This document shows positions 25,225 through 32,936 of a DNA stretch of 33,213 bases, one piece after another. Position numbers and translations under genes: made by a program. The number at the start of each line of letters is the position of its first letter. Positions within the stretch are counted from its first letter, which is position 1. The DNA is from Hyphomicrobiales bacterium. Its GTDB lineage: Bacteria; Pseudomonadota; Alphaproteobacteria; Rhizobiales; JAKSCL01. The DNA lies in NCBI GenBank assembly GCA_022360615.1, contig JAKSCL010000326.1:1-33213 (forward strand), in the 5' to 3' direction. Below the pieces are notes generated by a model, which was given only the letters and a program-made list of their open reading frames with translations, had not been told where the DNA came from and made no database searches.

Positions 25225-26103
25225 TCAGACCGCCAGCTTGCGGATGTAAGGCGGCAAAGCAAAGGCCGCCTTATGCACCTCCGGCGCGTAATAACGGGTC
25301 TTGATCTTGCCGGCCTCATAACGGTCTTCCAACAAATCGAGGGAAACACGGCGGTTTTCAAGATCATGCGTGGCCCAACCGCAGGCGAAGAAACCGCCCA
25401 CATAAGTCGGCATGGCACAGACATAGCAACCCGCATCGATGAAGTGCTTGTTGAATGCCTTCACACTGTCAAGGAGTTCGCCGGGTTGCAGAAGCGGGTT
25501 GCCGTTCTGCGTCACCAGAATGCCGCTATCCGTCAGCCGCTCGCTGCAGGCGCCATAGAACTCCTCAGTGAAGAGGACCTTGGCCGGGCCGATGGGGTCG
25601 GTCGAGTCGACGATGATCACGTCATAGCGCTGGCTCGTCTCCTGGACATGCTTCATGCCGTCCCCGATGACGAGATTGAAACGCGGATCGTCAAAGGCAT
25701 TGCCGTGAACCTCGGGAAGATGCTCGCGGGCGAAATCGATCACCGCCTCGTCGATCTCGACCATGGTCAAGCGCTTGACTGTGTCGTGTTTGAGCACTTC
25801 CTCGGCGATGCCCCCATCGCCGCCACCGATGATCAATACGTTTTCCGCACTGCCATGGGCCATCACCGGCACATGCGCCATCATCTCGTGATAGACGAAT
25901 TCGTCCCAGGTGGTGAGCTGTGTGGCACCGTCGAGAACCAGGATCTTACCGAGCCCCTTGGTCTCGAAGAACTGCATGTGCTGATATTCGGTTTTCGTGT
26001 CGAGGATCATCTTGTCGACCCGGAACCGCATACGCAGGCCCACATCGTCGTGAAGGGTCTCGTCGACCCAGCGGGATTCACCCCCGCCGGCTGTCTTCGT
26101 CAT
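25225..26103 (-). CDS. speE: Spermidine synthase (polyamine aminopropyltransferase)
   Basis: A 292-residue cytosolic enzyme that transfers aminopropyl from decarboxylated SAM to putrescine. The nucleotide-binding loop is IIGGGDGGIAEE (93-97 GGGDG), Glu116 in MVEID binds the ribose, Asp148 (GDG) contacts adenine and Asp166 in VDSTDPIGPA is the catalytic aspartate position. The N-terminal beta domain has YQHMQFFET and the LDGATQLTTWDEFVYHEMMAH segment. The ATG overlaps the speD stop by four bases (ATGA), giving coupled production of the substrate-forming and substrate-using enzymes. Confidence 0.96.
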   Translation of the reverse strand: MTKTAGGGESRWVDETLHDDVGLRMRFRVDKMILDTKTEYQHMQFFETKGLGKILVLDGATQLTTWDEFVYHEMMAHVPVMAHGSAENVLIIGGGDGGIAEEVLKHDTVKRLTMVEIDEAVIDFAREHLPEVHGNAFDDPRFNLVIGDGMKHVQETSQRYDVIIVDSTDPIGPAKVLFTEEFYGACSERLTDSGILVTQNGNPLLQPGELLDSVKAFNKHFIDAGCYVCAMPTYVGGFFACGWATHDLENRRVSLDLLEDRYEAGKIKTRYYAPEVHKAAFALPPYIRKLAV

Positions 26104-26579
26104 GCCCCCTGGCCCCGCAAAAGCCTGTCGACCTCGATGCGATCCGGGCGGAAGGCCTCTTCAAGCACGGCGACACAGCGCTCGGGCTCGGCCGCCCCGC
26201 ACATAAAGACGTCGAGCGCGGCGTAATTGCGCTCCGGCCATGTGTGGATCGAGATGTGGCTTTCCGCCAGCACCGCAACACCGCTGATGCCCGCATTGGG
26301 CGTGAAATGGTGCAGGTGAATATGCAGGAGCGTGGCGTTCGCCTCGTCCACGCATTTGCGCAAGGCGCGGTCGACCAAACCGATATCGTCAAGGCCTTCC
26401 GCGCCGTGCAGATCGATGATGAGGTGCGTTCCGGCGCATGTGACGCCGTCTTTCACAATAAAAAAATCCTGGCGCTCGTCATCGAGGCCAGCGACGTATT
26501 CCCCTTTCGGGGTGTCCGCTTGGGCGGTGCTTGGATCCTCCAAGTCCATCCCCAATTGGAACAGGGCGTGTTCAGCCAT
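26100..26579 (-). CDS. speD: S-adenosylmethionine decarboxylase proenzyme
   Basis: A 159-residue pyruvoyl enzyme (class 1b, SpeH-like) that decarboxylates SAM for spermidine synthesis. Self-cleavage occurs at Glu106-Ser107 in LAESHISIHTWPE, where Ser107 becomes the pyruvoyl group; His112 and Cys127 (FMCG) are the other expected processing and catalytic residues. ATG 26579 is the right start, with GGAGGGGAGG placed a few bases before it; the frame stays open 28 codons further upstream without any homology. The roughly 40-residue segment before FFIVKDG is an N-terminal extension relative to the minimal enzyme, common in alphaproteobacteria. speE overlaps its end. Confidence 0.95.
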   Translation of the reverse strand: MAEHALFQLGMDLEDPSTAQADTPKGEYVAGLDDERQDFFIVKDGVTCAGTHLIIDLHGAEGLDDIGLVDRALRKCVDEANATLLHIHLHHFTPNAGISGVAVLAESHISIHTWPERNYAALDVFMCGAAEPERCVAVLEEAFRPDRIEVDRLLRGQGA

Positions 26580-26722
26580 TCGGCCTCCCCTCCAACCAGT
26601 AGATGAAACCCGGGGTGTTGAGGCCCCGTCTTTGAAACAGGCCCCTCTTCCGGAAGACCTCACATAAGTGGGCGCGTTGTCACAATCAACGCCCGCTTCA
26701 TGACAAACCTAAAAAACAAATG

Positions 26723-26735
26723 TGCACTTAGTGCA
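26723..26735. promoter_or_regulatory. Palindrome between gpx and speD
   Basis: TGCACT-T-AGTGCA is perfectly symmetric about one base. It lies eight bases after the glutathione peroxidase stop and about 145 bases upstream of speD, both read on the minus strand. A T-rich run follows on the minus strand a few bases later (ATTTGTTTTTT), so it may be a weak gpx terminator, or an operator for speD. Its 11-base core GCACT-N-AGTGC also occurs at the parA promoter. Confidence 0.45.
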
Positions 26736-26742
26736 GTTTTCA

Positions 26743-27321
26743 TCATTCGCGCAACGCCGCCTCGATGGCGGCCGTGACCTTGCGCGTGGCCGGACCCGTG
26801 GCCGTGCCGAAGGCGTCGATCAGGCGGCCATCGGCGCCGACAAGGTATTTATGGAAGTTCCAGCGCGGAGCGTTCCGGGGGCCCAGCGTCTGCCGTGCCC
26901 AAGCGTAAAACGGATGCGCTTCAGCGCCCTTCACCACGGTCTTGCGGGTCAGCGGAAAGGTGATGTCATAATTGATCTCGCAGAATTCCTTGATCTCAGC
27001 CTCCGTTCCCGGTTCCTGATTGCCGAAATCGTTGGACGGCACACCAATGACGACGAGCCCGTCATCACGGTATCTCTCCCAGACGGCTTGGAGACCGCGA
27101 TACTGGTCGGTGAAGCCGCAGAACGAGGCAGTGTTCACCACGAGAACCGGTTTGCCCGAATAAGCGGCGAGCGGTATCGGATCGCCGTCGATACTGGTGA
27201 AGGAATAATCATGGGCGCTGCCGGAGGCGGCCGCAGCCGGCTGCGGTCCGCCATCCGCCACGGATGACACCGCGCCAAGAGCGCCAAACGCTATTGCCGC
27301 AAAAAGTGCCGGAATACGCAT
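26743..27321 (-). CDS. Secreted glutathione peroxidase-family thiol peroxidase
   Basis: A 192-residue peroxidase that reduces peroxides, most probably with thioredoxin-like donors. A signal peptide (about 1-22) followed by an Ala/Pro-rich linker points to the periplasm, unlike cytosolic BtuE. The catalytic tetrad is present: Cys68 (ASFCGFT, cysteine rather than selenocysteine), Gln102 (FGNQEPG), Trp154 and Asn155 (RWNFHKYLV). Cys114 in KEFCEIN is a candidate resolving cysteine for the two-cysteine mechanism. The family's dimer-loop segment of animal GPx is absent. It is divergent from the PfkB kinase across 164 bases. Confidence 0.9.
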   Translation of the reverse strand: MRIPALFAAIAFGALGAVSSVADGGPQPAAAASGSAHDYSFTSIDGDPIPLAAYSGKPVLVVNTASFCGFTDQYRGLQAVWERYRDDGLVVIGVPSNDFGNQEPGTEAEIKEFCEINYDITFPLTRKTVVKGAEAHPFYAWARQTLGPRNAPRWNFHKYLVGADGRLIDAFGTATGPATRKVTAAIEAALRE

Positions 27322-27392
27322 TGTCTCTCAAGTCCATTTCGCTGGTTGCAGCCAAGGGGCTGCCGTCCGTCCCTATCGCGATACATGGAGAA

Positions 27393-27409
27393 TTTCCCCG
27401 GGAGGGAAA
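27393..27409. repeat. Inverted repeat in the gpx/kinase divergent gap
   Basis: TTTCCC (27393-27398) and GGGAAA (27404-27409) flank CGGGA. It sits in the 164-base gap between divergent genes, about 70 bases from the gpx start and 77 from the kinase start, so it is placed to affect both. No recognised regulator motif. Confidence 0.35.
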
Positions 27410-27485
27410 GGTCCAAGGAGACATTAATCACTCATGGTTTTATCTAGACCAGAAGACCGGAGCCACTTGAAAGGCTAAATGCAGC

Positions 27486-28382
27486 ATGCAGGCACTTTTC
27501 ATCGGTCACGCCTATATCGACGTGACCTTTCTGACCGGCCATGTTCCGGAAGGCGACGAAAAGACCATCGCCGATGACTACGCCATCTCGTTCGGCGGCA
27601 ATGCCGTGACAGCGGCTTTCTGTTGCGCCAAGCTCGGAATCGCACCCGACCTGTTATGCACAGCAGCCGATGACTGGCTCGCCATCATGTTCCGCGACAT
27701 GGCCCGGGCGCACAGCGTGACCGTGCATGAGCGCAAGGTGGCGGAATCCTCCCTTTCCTTCATCATGCCGAATGACGGCAAGCGCGCCATCGTGCGCTGC
27801 CGGGACGATCATTACCTGCACCCTTTCCCCACCCTCAACCTCGATGGCTGCAAGGTTCTTCACATCGATGGCCACCAGCCGGATGCCGCCCTCCATTACG
27901 TCAAGCGTTGCCGGGAACTGGGTATTCTCACCTCCCTCGATGGCGGCGGCGTGCGTTCGAACACCGACGAGGTCCTTCAGTACATCGACATTGCCATCGC
28001 CTCGGTGCGCTTTTGCGAACAGCTTGGCCTCTCGGTTCCCGAGACGCTTCAATACCTGAAGTCGAAAGGCTGCCGGATCGGCGGCGTCACGCGCGGCGAG
28101 TTCGGAATGGACTGGTACGATGAAACAGGGCAAATCCGGAATCTTCCGGCCTTCCCCGTACCCTTGCCGCGCATCCGCGACACCAACGGCGCAGGCGATG
28201 TCTTCCACGGCGCCTATGTCTACTCATATCTGAATGCCCCAGAGAAACCGTGGGGCGAGCATTTCGACTTTGCCCGCGCCGCTTCCGCCCATGCGATCCA
28301 ACACCTCGGCAACGAGGCGAGCCTTCCGGGGCTTGAGGATGTCGCCGCCGTGCGGGAGGAGTTTCTTGCCGAGGCATCCTGA
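27486..28382 (+). CDS. PfkB/ribokinase family sugar kinase
   Basis: A 298-residue carbohydrate or nucleoside kinase. The N-terminal GHAYIDVTF and SFGGNAVTAAFCCAKLG segments (the latter holding the family GGN substrate motif) and the signature DTNGAGDVFHGAY (232-244) with catalytic Asp238 are intact. Substrate cannot be deduced; this subgroup is often annotated simply as sugar kinase and sits in no sugar operon here. The start ATG 27486 has AAAGG about eleven bases before it. It faces aspS across 143 bases holding a long inverted repeat. Confidence 0.9.
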   Translation: MQALFIGHAYIDVTFLTGHVPEGDEKTIADDYAISFGGNAVTAAFCCAKLGIAPDLLCTAADDWLAIMFRDMARAHSVTVHERKVAESSLSFIMPNDGKRAIVRCRDDHYLHPFPTLNLDGCKVLHIDGHQPDAALHYVKRCRELGILTSLDGGGVRSNTDEVLQYIDIAIASVRFCEQLGLSVPETLQYLKSKGCRIGGVTRGEFGMDWYDETGQIRNLPAFPVPLPRIRDTNGAGDVFHGAYVYSYLNAPEKPWGEHFDFARAASAHAIQHLGNEASLPGLEDVAAVREEFLAEAS

Positions 28383-28401
28383 GCGTCCAGCAGCGCTTTC
28401 G

Positions 28402-28463
28402 AAGAGACCTACCAGTGCCATTTCGCCCCGGACTGAGGTGCGGAACCGGCAGCCAGGTCTCTT
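28402..28463. terminator. Long imperfect hairpin between convergent pfkB-type gene and aspS
   Basis: AAGAGACCT (28402-28410) and AGGTCTCTT (28455-28463) are a perfect 9-bp pair. Inside, TGCC (28416-28419) pairs with GGCA (28448-28451), and TTCGCCC (28422-28428) pairs with GGTGCGGAA (28437-28445) through two bulges. The whole is a 62-base extended hairpin at a convergent junction, suited to stop or protect transcripts from both sides, though neither flank has a T-run. Confidence 0.45.
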
Positions 28464-28525
28464 GCAACCAGACCGCTGAATGACGGCCTCCGGCTTTCGC
28501 CAGAGTGGCGGTCGAAGGGTAGCAT

Positions 28526-30307
28526 TTATTCCGGCAGGTTCAGCCGGATATGCAATTCCCGCAACTGCTTGGCTGAGACATCCGACGGCGCGCCCATCAT
28601 CAGGTCTTCGGCACGCTGGTTCATCGGAAAGAGCGTGACCTCGCGCAGGTTCTCCTCGCCGCACAAAAGCATGACGATGCGGTCGATCCCAGGGGCGATG
28701 CCGCCATGGGGCGGTGCGCCATATTGGAGCGCGTTCAGCATGCCGCCGAACTCTTCCTGCAGGACGTTTTCACCATAACCGGCAATTTCGAACGCCTTTT
28801 TCATGATCTCCGGCTTGTGGTTCCTGATCGCGCCGGAGGAGAGTTCAATTCCGTTGCAAACGATGTCGTACTGGAATGCCTTGATCTCCAAGGGGTCCAT
28901 GTTTTCGAGGGCGAACATCCCCCCCTGCGGCATGGAGAAGGGATTGTGCGAGAAGTCGACACGTTTTTCGTCTTCGTTCCACTCGAACATCGGGAAATCG
29001 ACGATCCAGCAGAATTCAAAGCGGTGCTCGTCCACAAGACCGAGTTCAAAACCGATGCGTTGCCGGGCGTGTCCGGCGAAGTCCGCTGTCTTTGCCGGGT
29101 CGCCGGCGACAAAGAAAACCGCATCGCCATCACCGAGGCCCAATTGCTCGCGCACCGATTCCGTGCGGTCGGGACCGATGTTCTTGGCGATCGGACCCGC
29201 CCCCTCAAGAACGCCGCCCTCGTGGCGGAAGAAGACATAACCGAGCCCAGGCTGGCCTTCGCCCTGCGCCCAGGTGTTCATGCGGTCGCAAAAGGCGCGC
29301 GAGCCACCGCCTTTTGCCGGGATGGCCCAGACCTCGGCCTTGTCGTCGGCATCGAGCATCTTCGCGAAAATCTTAAAGCCAGAGCCGCGGAAATGATCGC
29401 TCACGTCTTCGATCACGATGGGGTTGCGCAAATCCGGCTTGTCGGTGCCGTATTTGCGCATCGCCTCTTGATAGGGGATACGCGGGAAGACCGGGGTCAC
29501 CGGTTTGCCATCGCCGAACTCTTCAAAGAGGCCACGCAACACCGGCTCGACAGCGGAAAAAACGTCGTCCTGCTCAACGAAGCTCATTTCGATATCGAGT
29601 TGGTAGAACTCACCCGGCGAGCGGTCGGCGCGGGCATCCTCGTCGCGGAAACACGGTGCGATCTGGAAGTAGCGGTCAAAGCCCGCGATCATCACGAGCT
29701 GCTTGAACTGCTGCGGCGCCTGGGGTAGCGCGTAGAACTTGCCCGGATGGAGGCGCGAGGGCACCAGGAAGTCGCGTGCGCCCTCGGGCGACGAGGCCGT
29801 CAGGATCGGCGTCTGGAACTCGAAAAAGCCCCCATCCACCATACGTCTCCGGATGGAGGAAATGATCTCGGCGCGCTTCATGATGTTGCGGTGAAGCTTC
29901 TCGCGCCTGAGATCGAGAAAGCGGTATGTCAGGCGTGTGTCTTCGGGATAGTCCGGCTCGCCGAAGACCGGGAGCGGCAGTTCAGCCGCTTCGCCCAGCA
30001 CTTCCATCTCCTTGACGAAAACCTCTACAGCGCCCGTTGGCAGGTTCGGATTGACCGCGTCGTCGGACCGGCTCTTGACGAGCCCGTCGATGCGGAGCAC
30101 CCATTCCGATTTCACCGTCTCGACAAGCGCGAAAGCGGGCGAATCCGGATCTGCCACACACTGGGTCAGGCCATAATGGTCGCGCAGGTCGATGAATAGC
30201 ACCCCGCCATGGTCGCGGATGCGATGCACCCAGCCCGATAGCCGGACGATCTCGCCCGCATGGTCAAGTCTCAAATCCCCGCAGGTGTGGGTGCGGTAGC
30301 GATGCAT
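28526..30307 (-). CDS. aspS: Aspartyl-tRNA synthetase
   Basis: A 593-residue class II synthetase. The N-terminal OB anticodon domain (about 1-105) is followed by the catalytic core with motif 2 [10 protein letters not shown] (220-229), the bacterial GAD insertion at about 290-420, and motif 3 in [13 protein letters not shown] near the end. In the anticodon domain, His33 in RDHGG takes the place of the Leu of discriminating E. coli AspRS (RDLGS); this His is associated with non-discriminating enzymes that also charge tRNA-Asn for amidation by GatCAB. That reading is inference. It lies downstream of the orphan ParA gene on the same strand, with its own likely promoter. Confidence 0.97.
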   Translation of the reverse strand: MHRYRTHTCGDLRLDHAGEIVRLSGWVHRIRDHGGVLFIDLRDHYGLTQCVADPDSPAFALVETVKSEWVLRIDGLVKSRSDDAVNPNLPTGAVEVFVKEMEVLGEAAELPLPVFGEPDYPEDTRLTYRFLDLRREKLHRNIMKRAEIISSIRRRMVDGGFFEFQTPILTASSPEGARDFLVPSRLHPGKFYALPQAPQQFKQLVMIAGFDRYFQIAPCFRDEDARADRSPGEFYQLDIEMSFVEQDDVFSAVEPVLRGLFEEFGDGKPVTPVFPRIPYQEAMRKYGTDKPDLRNPIVIEDVSDHFRGSGFKIFAKMLDADDKAEVWAIPAKGGGSRAFCDRMNTWAQGEGQPGLGYVFFRHEGGVLEGAGPIAKNIGPDRTESVREQLGLGDGDAVFFVAGDPAKTADFAGHARQRIGFELGLVDEHRFEFCWIVDFPMFEWNEDEKRVDFSHNPFSMPQGGMFALENMDPLEIKAFQYDIVCNGIELSSGAIRNHKPEIMKKAFEIAGYGENVLQEEFGGMLNALQYGAPPHGGIAPGIDRIVMLLCGEENLREVTLFPMNQRAEDLMMGAPSDVSAKQLRELHIRLNLPE

Positions 30308-30372
30308 GGCGGCAATATCCTGGTGGCGAAGGAGAGCGAATTGCGGTTCAGATGGCCGCGAACGATGCGCCG

Positions 30373-30401
30373 GGAGAAGCGCATCGCCGCGCGCTTGTCA
30401 A
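30373..30401 (-). promoter_or_regulatory. Candidate aspS promoter
   Basis: On the minus strand a perfect TTGACA (30401-30396), a 17-base spacer and TTCTCC (30378-30373) lie about 65 bases before the aspS ATG. The -35 is consensus and the -10 poor. Just upstream, TGACC-AC-GGTCA (30415-30426) is a small palindrome. Confidence 0.35.
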
Positions 30402-30479
30402 GTGCGCCCTGTCTTGACCACGGTCAGGATATCAGAAAGGGCGACCGTTCCCGGCGCGCCCTTACCATTTCAGACATGG

Positions 30480-30497
30480 TTCAGCCGTCAGGCTGAA
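30480..30497 (-). terminator. Hairpin at the parA stop codon
   Basis: TTCAGCC (30480-30486), a 4-base loop and GGCTGAA (30491-30497) form a perfect 7-bp stem that includes the parA TGA (30490-30488). On the minus strand the following bases are CCATG, so no U-tract. It may slow or end parA transcription before aspS, but it is not a canonical terminator. Confidence 0.4.
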
Positions 30498-31120
30498 GGA
30501 GCAATGTGCTTCAGAATCGGATTCCACTGCATGCGTACGGGACGCAACGATGCGCTTTGGCGGTCGAAAATGCCAAGGCCGCCCGCTGCTAGGTTGGCAT
30601 AGGCTGAACGGTCCGAAAGCTGAGCCGATACATTGCGCCCCGCCTGTTTCAAGTGGCTCGAAAGATCATCGGCGGCGCGCGAGCGCGGCCGCACCCGATT
30701 GGGCACAAGCATGATATCCGCCTTGCCCTTCTTCACCTTCTTGATCCGCTCGATCCGTTTCAGGAACCGTTCCGTGGCGGTGATATCGTAGATGGAGGGC
30801 AGAAGCGGAACGATGACATGCCTTGCTTCCGCAACCAGGTCTTCGGCATCCGGTCCGCGCAACGCACCCGGTGCGTCGACAACCAGCCAATCCAGCCCCT
30901 TTGGAATGCCACTGAGCTTGCGTTCCTTGGACCAATCGAACGATTGGATGGCGCGCTCTTCACCGGGACGGCTCTTAAGCCATTTCAAGGTCGATTTCTG
31001 CCGGTCCGCATCGGCAAGACCGACTTTTGCGCCCCACCCCGCCAATGCCGTCGCCAGTGTCGTGGCGAGTGTCGTTTTTCCGCACCCGCCCTTCGAATTG
31101 GCAACGAGTATGACACGCAT
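30488..31120 (-). CDS. Orphan ParA/MinD-type ATPase
   Basis: A 210-residue P-loop ATPase of the Walker-type cytoskeletal family. The deviant Walker A is NSKGGCGKTT (Lys10 and Lys15), the A' motif is ADADRQKS (Asp37, Asp39), and Walker B is LVVDAPG (Asp82). ATG 31120 is chosen since the Walker A begins within ten residues, as in relatives, and AAGGA lies about ten bases upstream; the frame extends 22 codons further with no homology. No ParB, parS-like array or second Par gene is visible. It is shorter than chromosomal ParA or MipZ and resembles the small orphan or VirC1/ParA-like group that positions a single cargo. Cargo is unknown. It is inserted between aspS and rnd, which are often neighbours in rhizobia. 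Confidence 0.9.
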   Translation of the reverse strand: MRVILVANSKGGCGKTTLATTLATALAGWGAKVGLADADRQKSTLKWLKSRPGEERAIQSFDWSKERKLSGIPKGLDWLVVDAPGALRGPDAEDLVAEARHVIVPLLPSIYDITATERFLKRIERIKKVKKGKADIMLVPNRVRPRSRAADDLSSHLKQAGRNVSAQLSDRSAYANLAAGGLGIFDRQSASLRPVRMQWNPILKHIAPSA

Positions 31121-31173
31121 GGTGAAAAATCCTTTCCTCTTTCTCCTGTTTAACGGTAAAGCGATGTCACTTT

Positions 31174-31203
31174 CATGTATGCGCACTGAGTGCGCTTTTT
31201 CAA
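31174..31203 (-). promoter_or_regulatory. Candidate parA promoter with a palindrome filling its spacer
   Basis: On the minus strand TTGAAA (31203-31198), an 18-base spacer and TACATG (31179-31174) look like a promoter about 55 bases before the ParA ATG. The spacer contains the perfect 15-base palindrome GCGCACT-C-AGTGCGC (31195-31181). A protein bound there would block RNA polymerase. Seen from the plus strand the same repeat is followed by TTTTT and could be mistaken for a terminator. Confidence 0.45.
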
Positions 31204-31584
31204 GACTTCGCGCATTTTCTCATACTTTTTACCGAGAGTGCCGGGTGCAAGAGCAGGCTGCACTTTGGCGCCCTCCCAAGCCTGCGCGAACAAGAGAGCA
31301 TAACAACGCCTGACGGTACAACGGCAGGCGCCGCCGACACCGAAGACACCACGGCCGCCGATCAGGAAGCCGCCGCCGTGCCTGAACCGGAACCCGAGCC
31401 GGAAGTGTGTCCAGGATCCGAATGGCACCCCGATGCGGAAAACGGTTTCACACCGCCATTGGCGGTACTAGAGACTTCGACCGTGCCAAGACGGGTCTGA
31501 AAGACAACGATTGAGGCGCTTGTTTCCTTCCCTTTTGCGCTTAGGAACTGACAGACACGGCCACTTCGGCTATACGCAAACAAT
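31204..31584. other. parA/rnd divergent gap with a coding-like fragment
   Basis: About 380 bases with no complete gene. On the plus strand, frame 31300-31500 reads as an Ala/Pro/Glu-rich segment (PEPEPEPEVCPGSEWHPDAE and a tail ending VPRRV before TGA at 31498), with GC-rich third positions like a real gene. No ATG, GTG or TTG start occurs upstream in frame back to about 31171. It may be the remnant of a lost gene. The rnd promoter must lie in the last part, but I cannot place it. Confidence 0.3.
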
Positions 31585-32769
31585 ATGGTCCATGTCGTCA
31601 CAAAAACCGAAGACCTTTCCAAGATTTGCGCGCAACTGCGTGGAGACGCCTACGTCTCGGTCGACACCGAGTTCATGCGCGAGTCGACCTACTGGCCGAA
31701 ACTCTGTCTGATTCAGATGGCGAACGCGGAAGGCGCGGCGGTGATCGATGCACTGGCGCCCGGTCTCGATCTCCAGCCTTTTTTCGAATTGATGGCCGAT
31801 ACGGACGTCGAAAAGGTTTTTCACGCGGCGCGCCAGGATATCGAAATCGTTTGGCACATGGGCGGGCTCATCCCCGCCCCAATTTTCGACACCCAAGTGG
31901 CCGCCATGGTCTGCGGCTACGGCGATTCGGTTTCCTATGAACAGCTTGTTTTCAAGATCACCGGTGAGCGGATCGATAAATCCTCCCGCTTCACCGATTG
32001 GAGCCGCCGCCCGCTTGCCGATAAACAGCTCGCCTATGCCCTCAGCGATGTCACCCATCTGCGCGAGGTGTTTCACTCCCTAAAGGCCAATCTTGCCGAA
32101 CAGGGCCGTACGGAGTGGGTGCAGGAGGAAATGGCGATCCTTAAATCGCCCGACACCTACTGCCTTGCGCCCCAGGATGCCTGGAAGCGCCTGAAAATGC
32201 GGGTGCGCAAGCCGCGCGAGATCGCGGTGATGATGGCCGTCGCGGACTGGCGCGAGGCGGAAGCACAAAACCGGAATGTGCCGCGCAACCGGGTGCTGAA
32301 GGATGACGCGATCTACGAAATCGCCCAGCAGCAGCCGAAAACGCCGAACGATCTCGGACGACTGCGCAGCCTTCCAAAAGGCTTCGAACGGTCAAAGTCG
32401 GCTCATGGCGTTCTAGGGGCCGTTTCAACGGGGCTTAAGCGCGACCCCGATACCGTCCCGAAATTTAAGCACCAAACCGGCCCGCAGAACGGCGCGGCGG
32501 CGGTGATCGATCTCCTGAAAGTGCTGCTTAAAGCGGTTGCCGACAACGAAGGCGTTGCGCCCCGCGTGATCGCGACCGTCGATGACTTGACAGCGATTGC
32601 CACGGATGATGATGCCGATGTCGCGGCACTGAAGGGTTGGCGGCGTGAGCTTTTTGGGCAAATCGCGCTCCGGCTGAAGGCCGGAGAAATCAGTTTGGCG
32701 GTATCAGCCGGGCGCGTGCGGGTGCAGGAACTGACCGTGGAAGAACCGAAGAGTCTCGCGGCCGAGTAA
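31585..32769 (+). CDS. rnd: Ribonuclease D
   Basis: A 394-residue 3'-5' exoribonuclease that trims tRNA and other RNA 3' ends. The DEDDy exonuclease residues are Asp27 and Glu29 (SVDTEF), Asp85 (ARQDIEI) and Tyr151/Asp155 (YALSDVTHL). An HRDC domain at about 210-290 (REIAVMMAVADWREAEAQ to LGRLRSLPKGF) and a second helical domain follow, as in the family. Length fits (E. coli 375). In Caulobacter, RNase D associates with the RNase E degradosome; rne is also in this window. The start ATG 31585 has no clear Shine-Dalgarno. A hairpin terminator follows the stop. Confidence 0.95.
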   Translation: MVHVVTKTEDLSKICAQLRGDAYVSVDTEFMRESTYWPKLCLIQMANAEGAAVIDALAPGLDLQPFFELMADTDVEKVFHAARQDIEIVWHMGGLIPAPIFDTQVAAMVCGYGDSVSYEQLVFKITGERIDKSSRFTDWSRRPLADKQLAYALSDVTHLREVFHSLKANLAEQGRTEWVQEEMAILKSPDTYCLAPQDAWKRLKMRVRKPREIAVMMAVADWREAEAQNRNVPRNRVLKDDAIYEIAQQQPKTPNDLGRLRSLPKGFERSKSAHGVLGAVSTGLKRDPDTVPKFKHQTGPQNGAAAVIDLLKVLLKAVADNEGVAPRVIATVDDLTAIATDDDADVAALKGWRRELFGQIALRLKAGEISLAVSAGRVRVQELTVEEPKSLAAE

Positions 32770-32779
32770 CCGGCAATCG

Positions 32780-32801
32780 CGTCTCACCAAGACGTATCTT
32801 T
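32780..32801 (+). terminator. Likely rnd terminator
   Basis: CGTCT (32780-32784), loop CACCA and AGACG (32790-32794) form a short perfect stem, followed by TATCTTTCT. It begins 11 bases after the rnd stop. The stem is short, so termination efficiency would be modest. Confidence 0.5.
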
Positions 32802-32914
32802 CTCGCGCCGCCCCTCCAAATCCTTGGGTTCAGCACACCGCCGGCCGCGAAATGGTCCTCCGGGGTTCGATGAGATTTCGGCAAGCTCATCGCCCGACTG
32901 CCTTGTCACTCACC

Positions 32915-32934
32915 GCTGAATGCACGGATTCAGC
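32915..32934 (-). terminator. Hairpin just after the ppx stop
   Basis: GCTGAAT (32915-32921), a 6-base loop and ATTCAGC (32928-32934) form a perfect 7-bp stem starting three bases beyond the ppx stop on the minus strand. No T-run follows. A second stem, GATGAG (32869-32874) with CTCATC (32886-32891), lies further along. The rnd/ppx gap (32770-32936) therefore carries three hairpins and no gene. GG-G/A-TTCAGCAC occurs twice in it, about 100 bases apart. Confidence 0.4.
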
Positions 32935-32936
32935 AC

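Noticed and set aside
31181-31200. Plus-strand intrinsic terminator GCGCACTGAGTGCGC-TTTTT
   Set aside because: No plus-strand gene ends here, the loop is too small, and the palindrome falls exactly in a predicted minus-strand promoter spacer.
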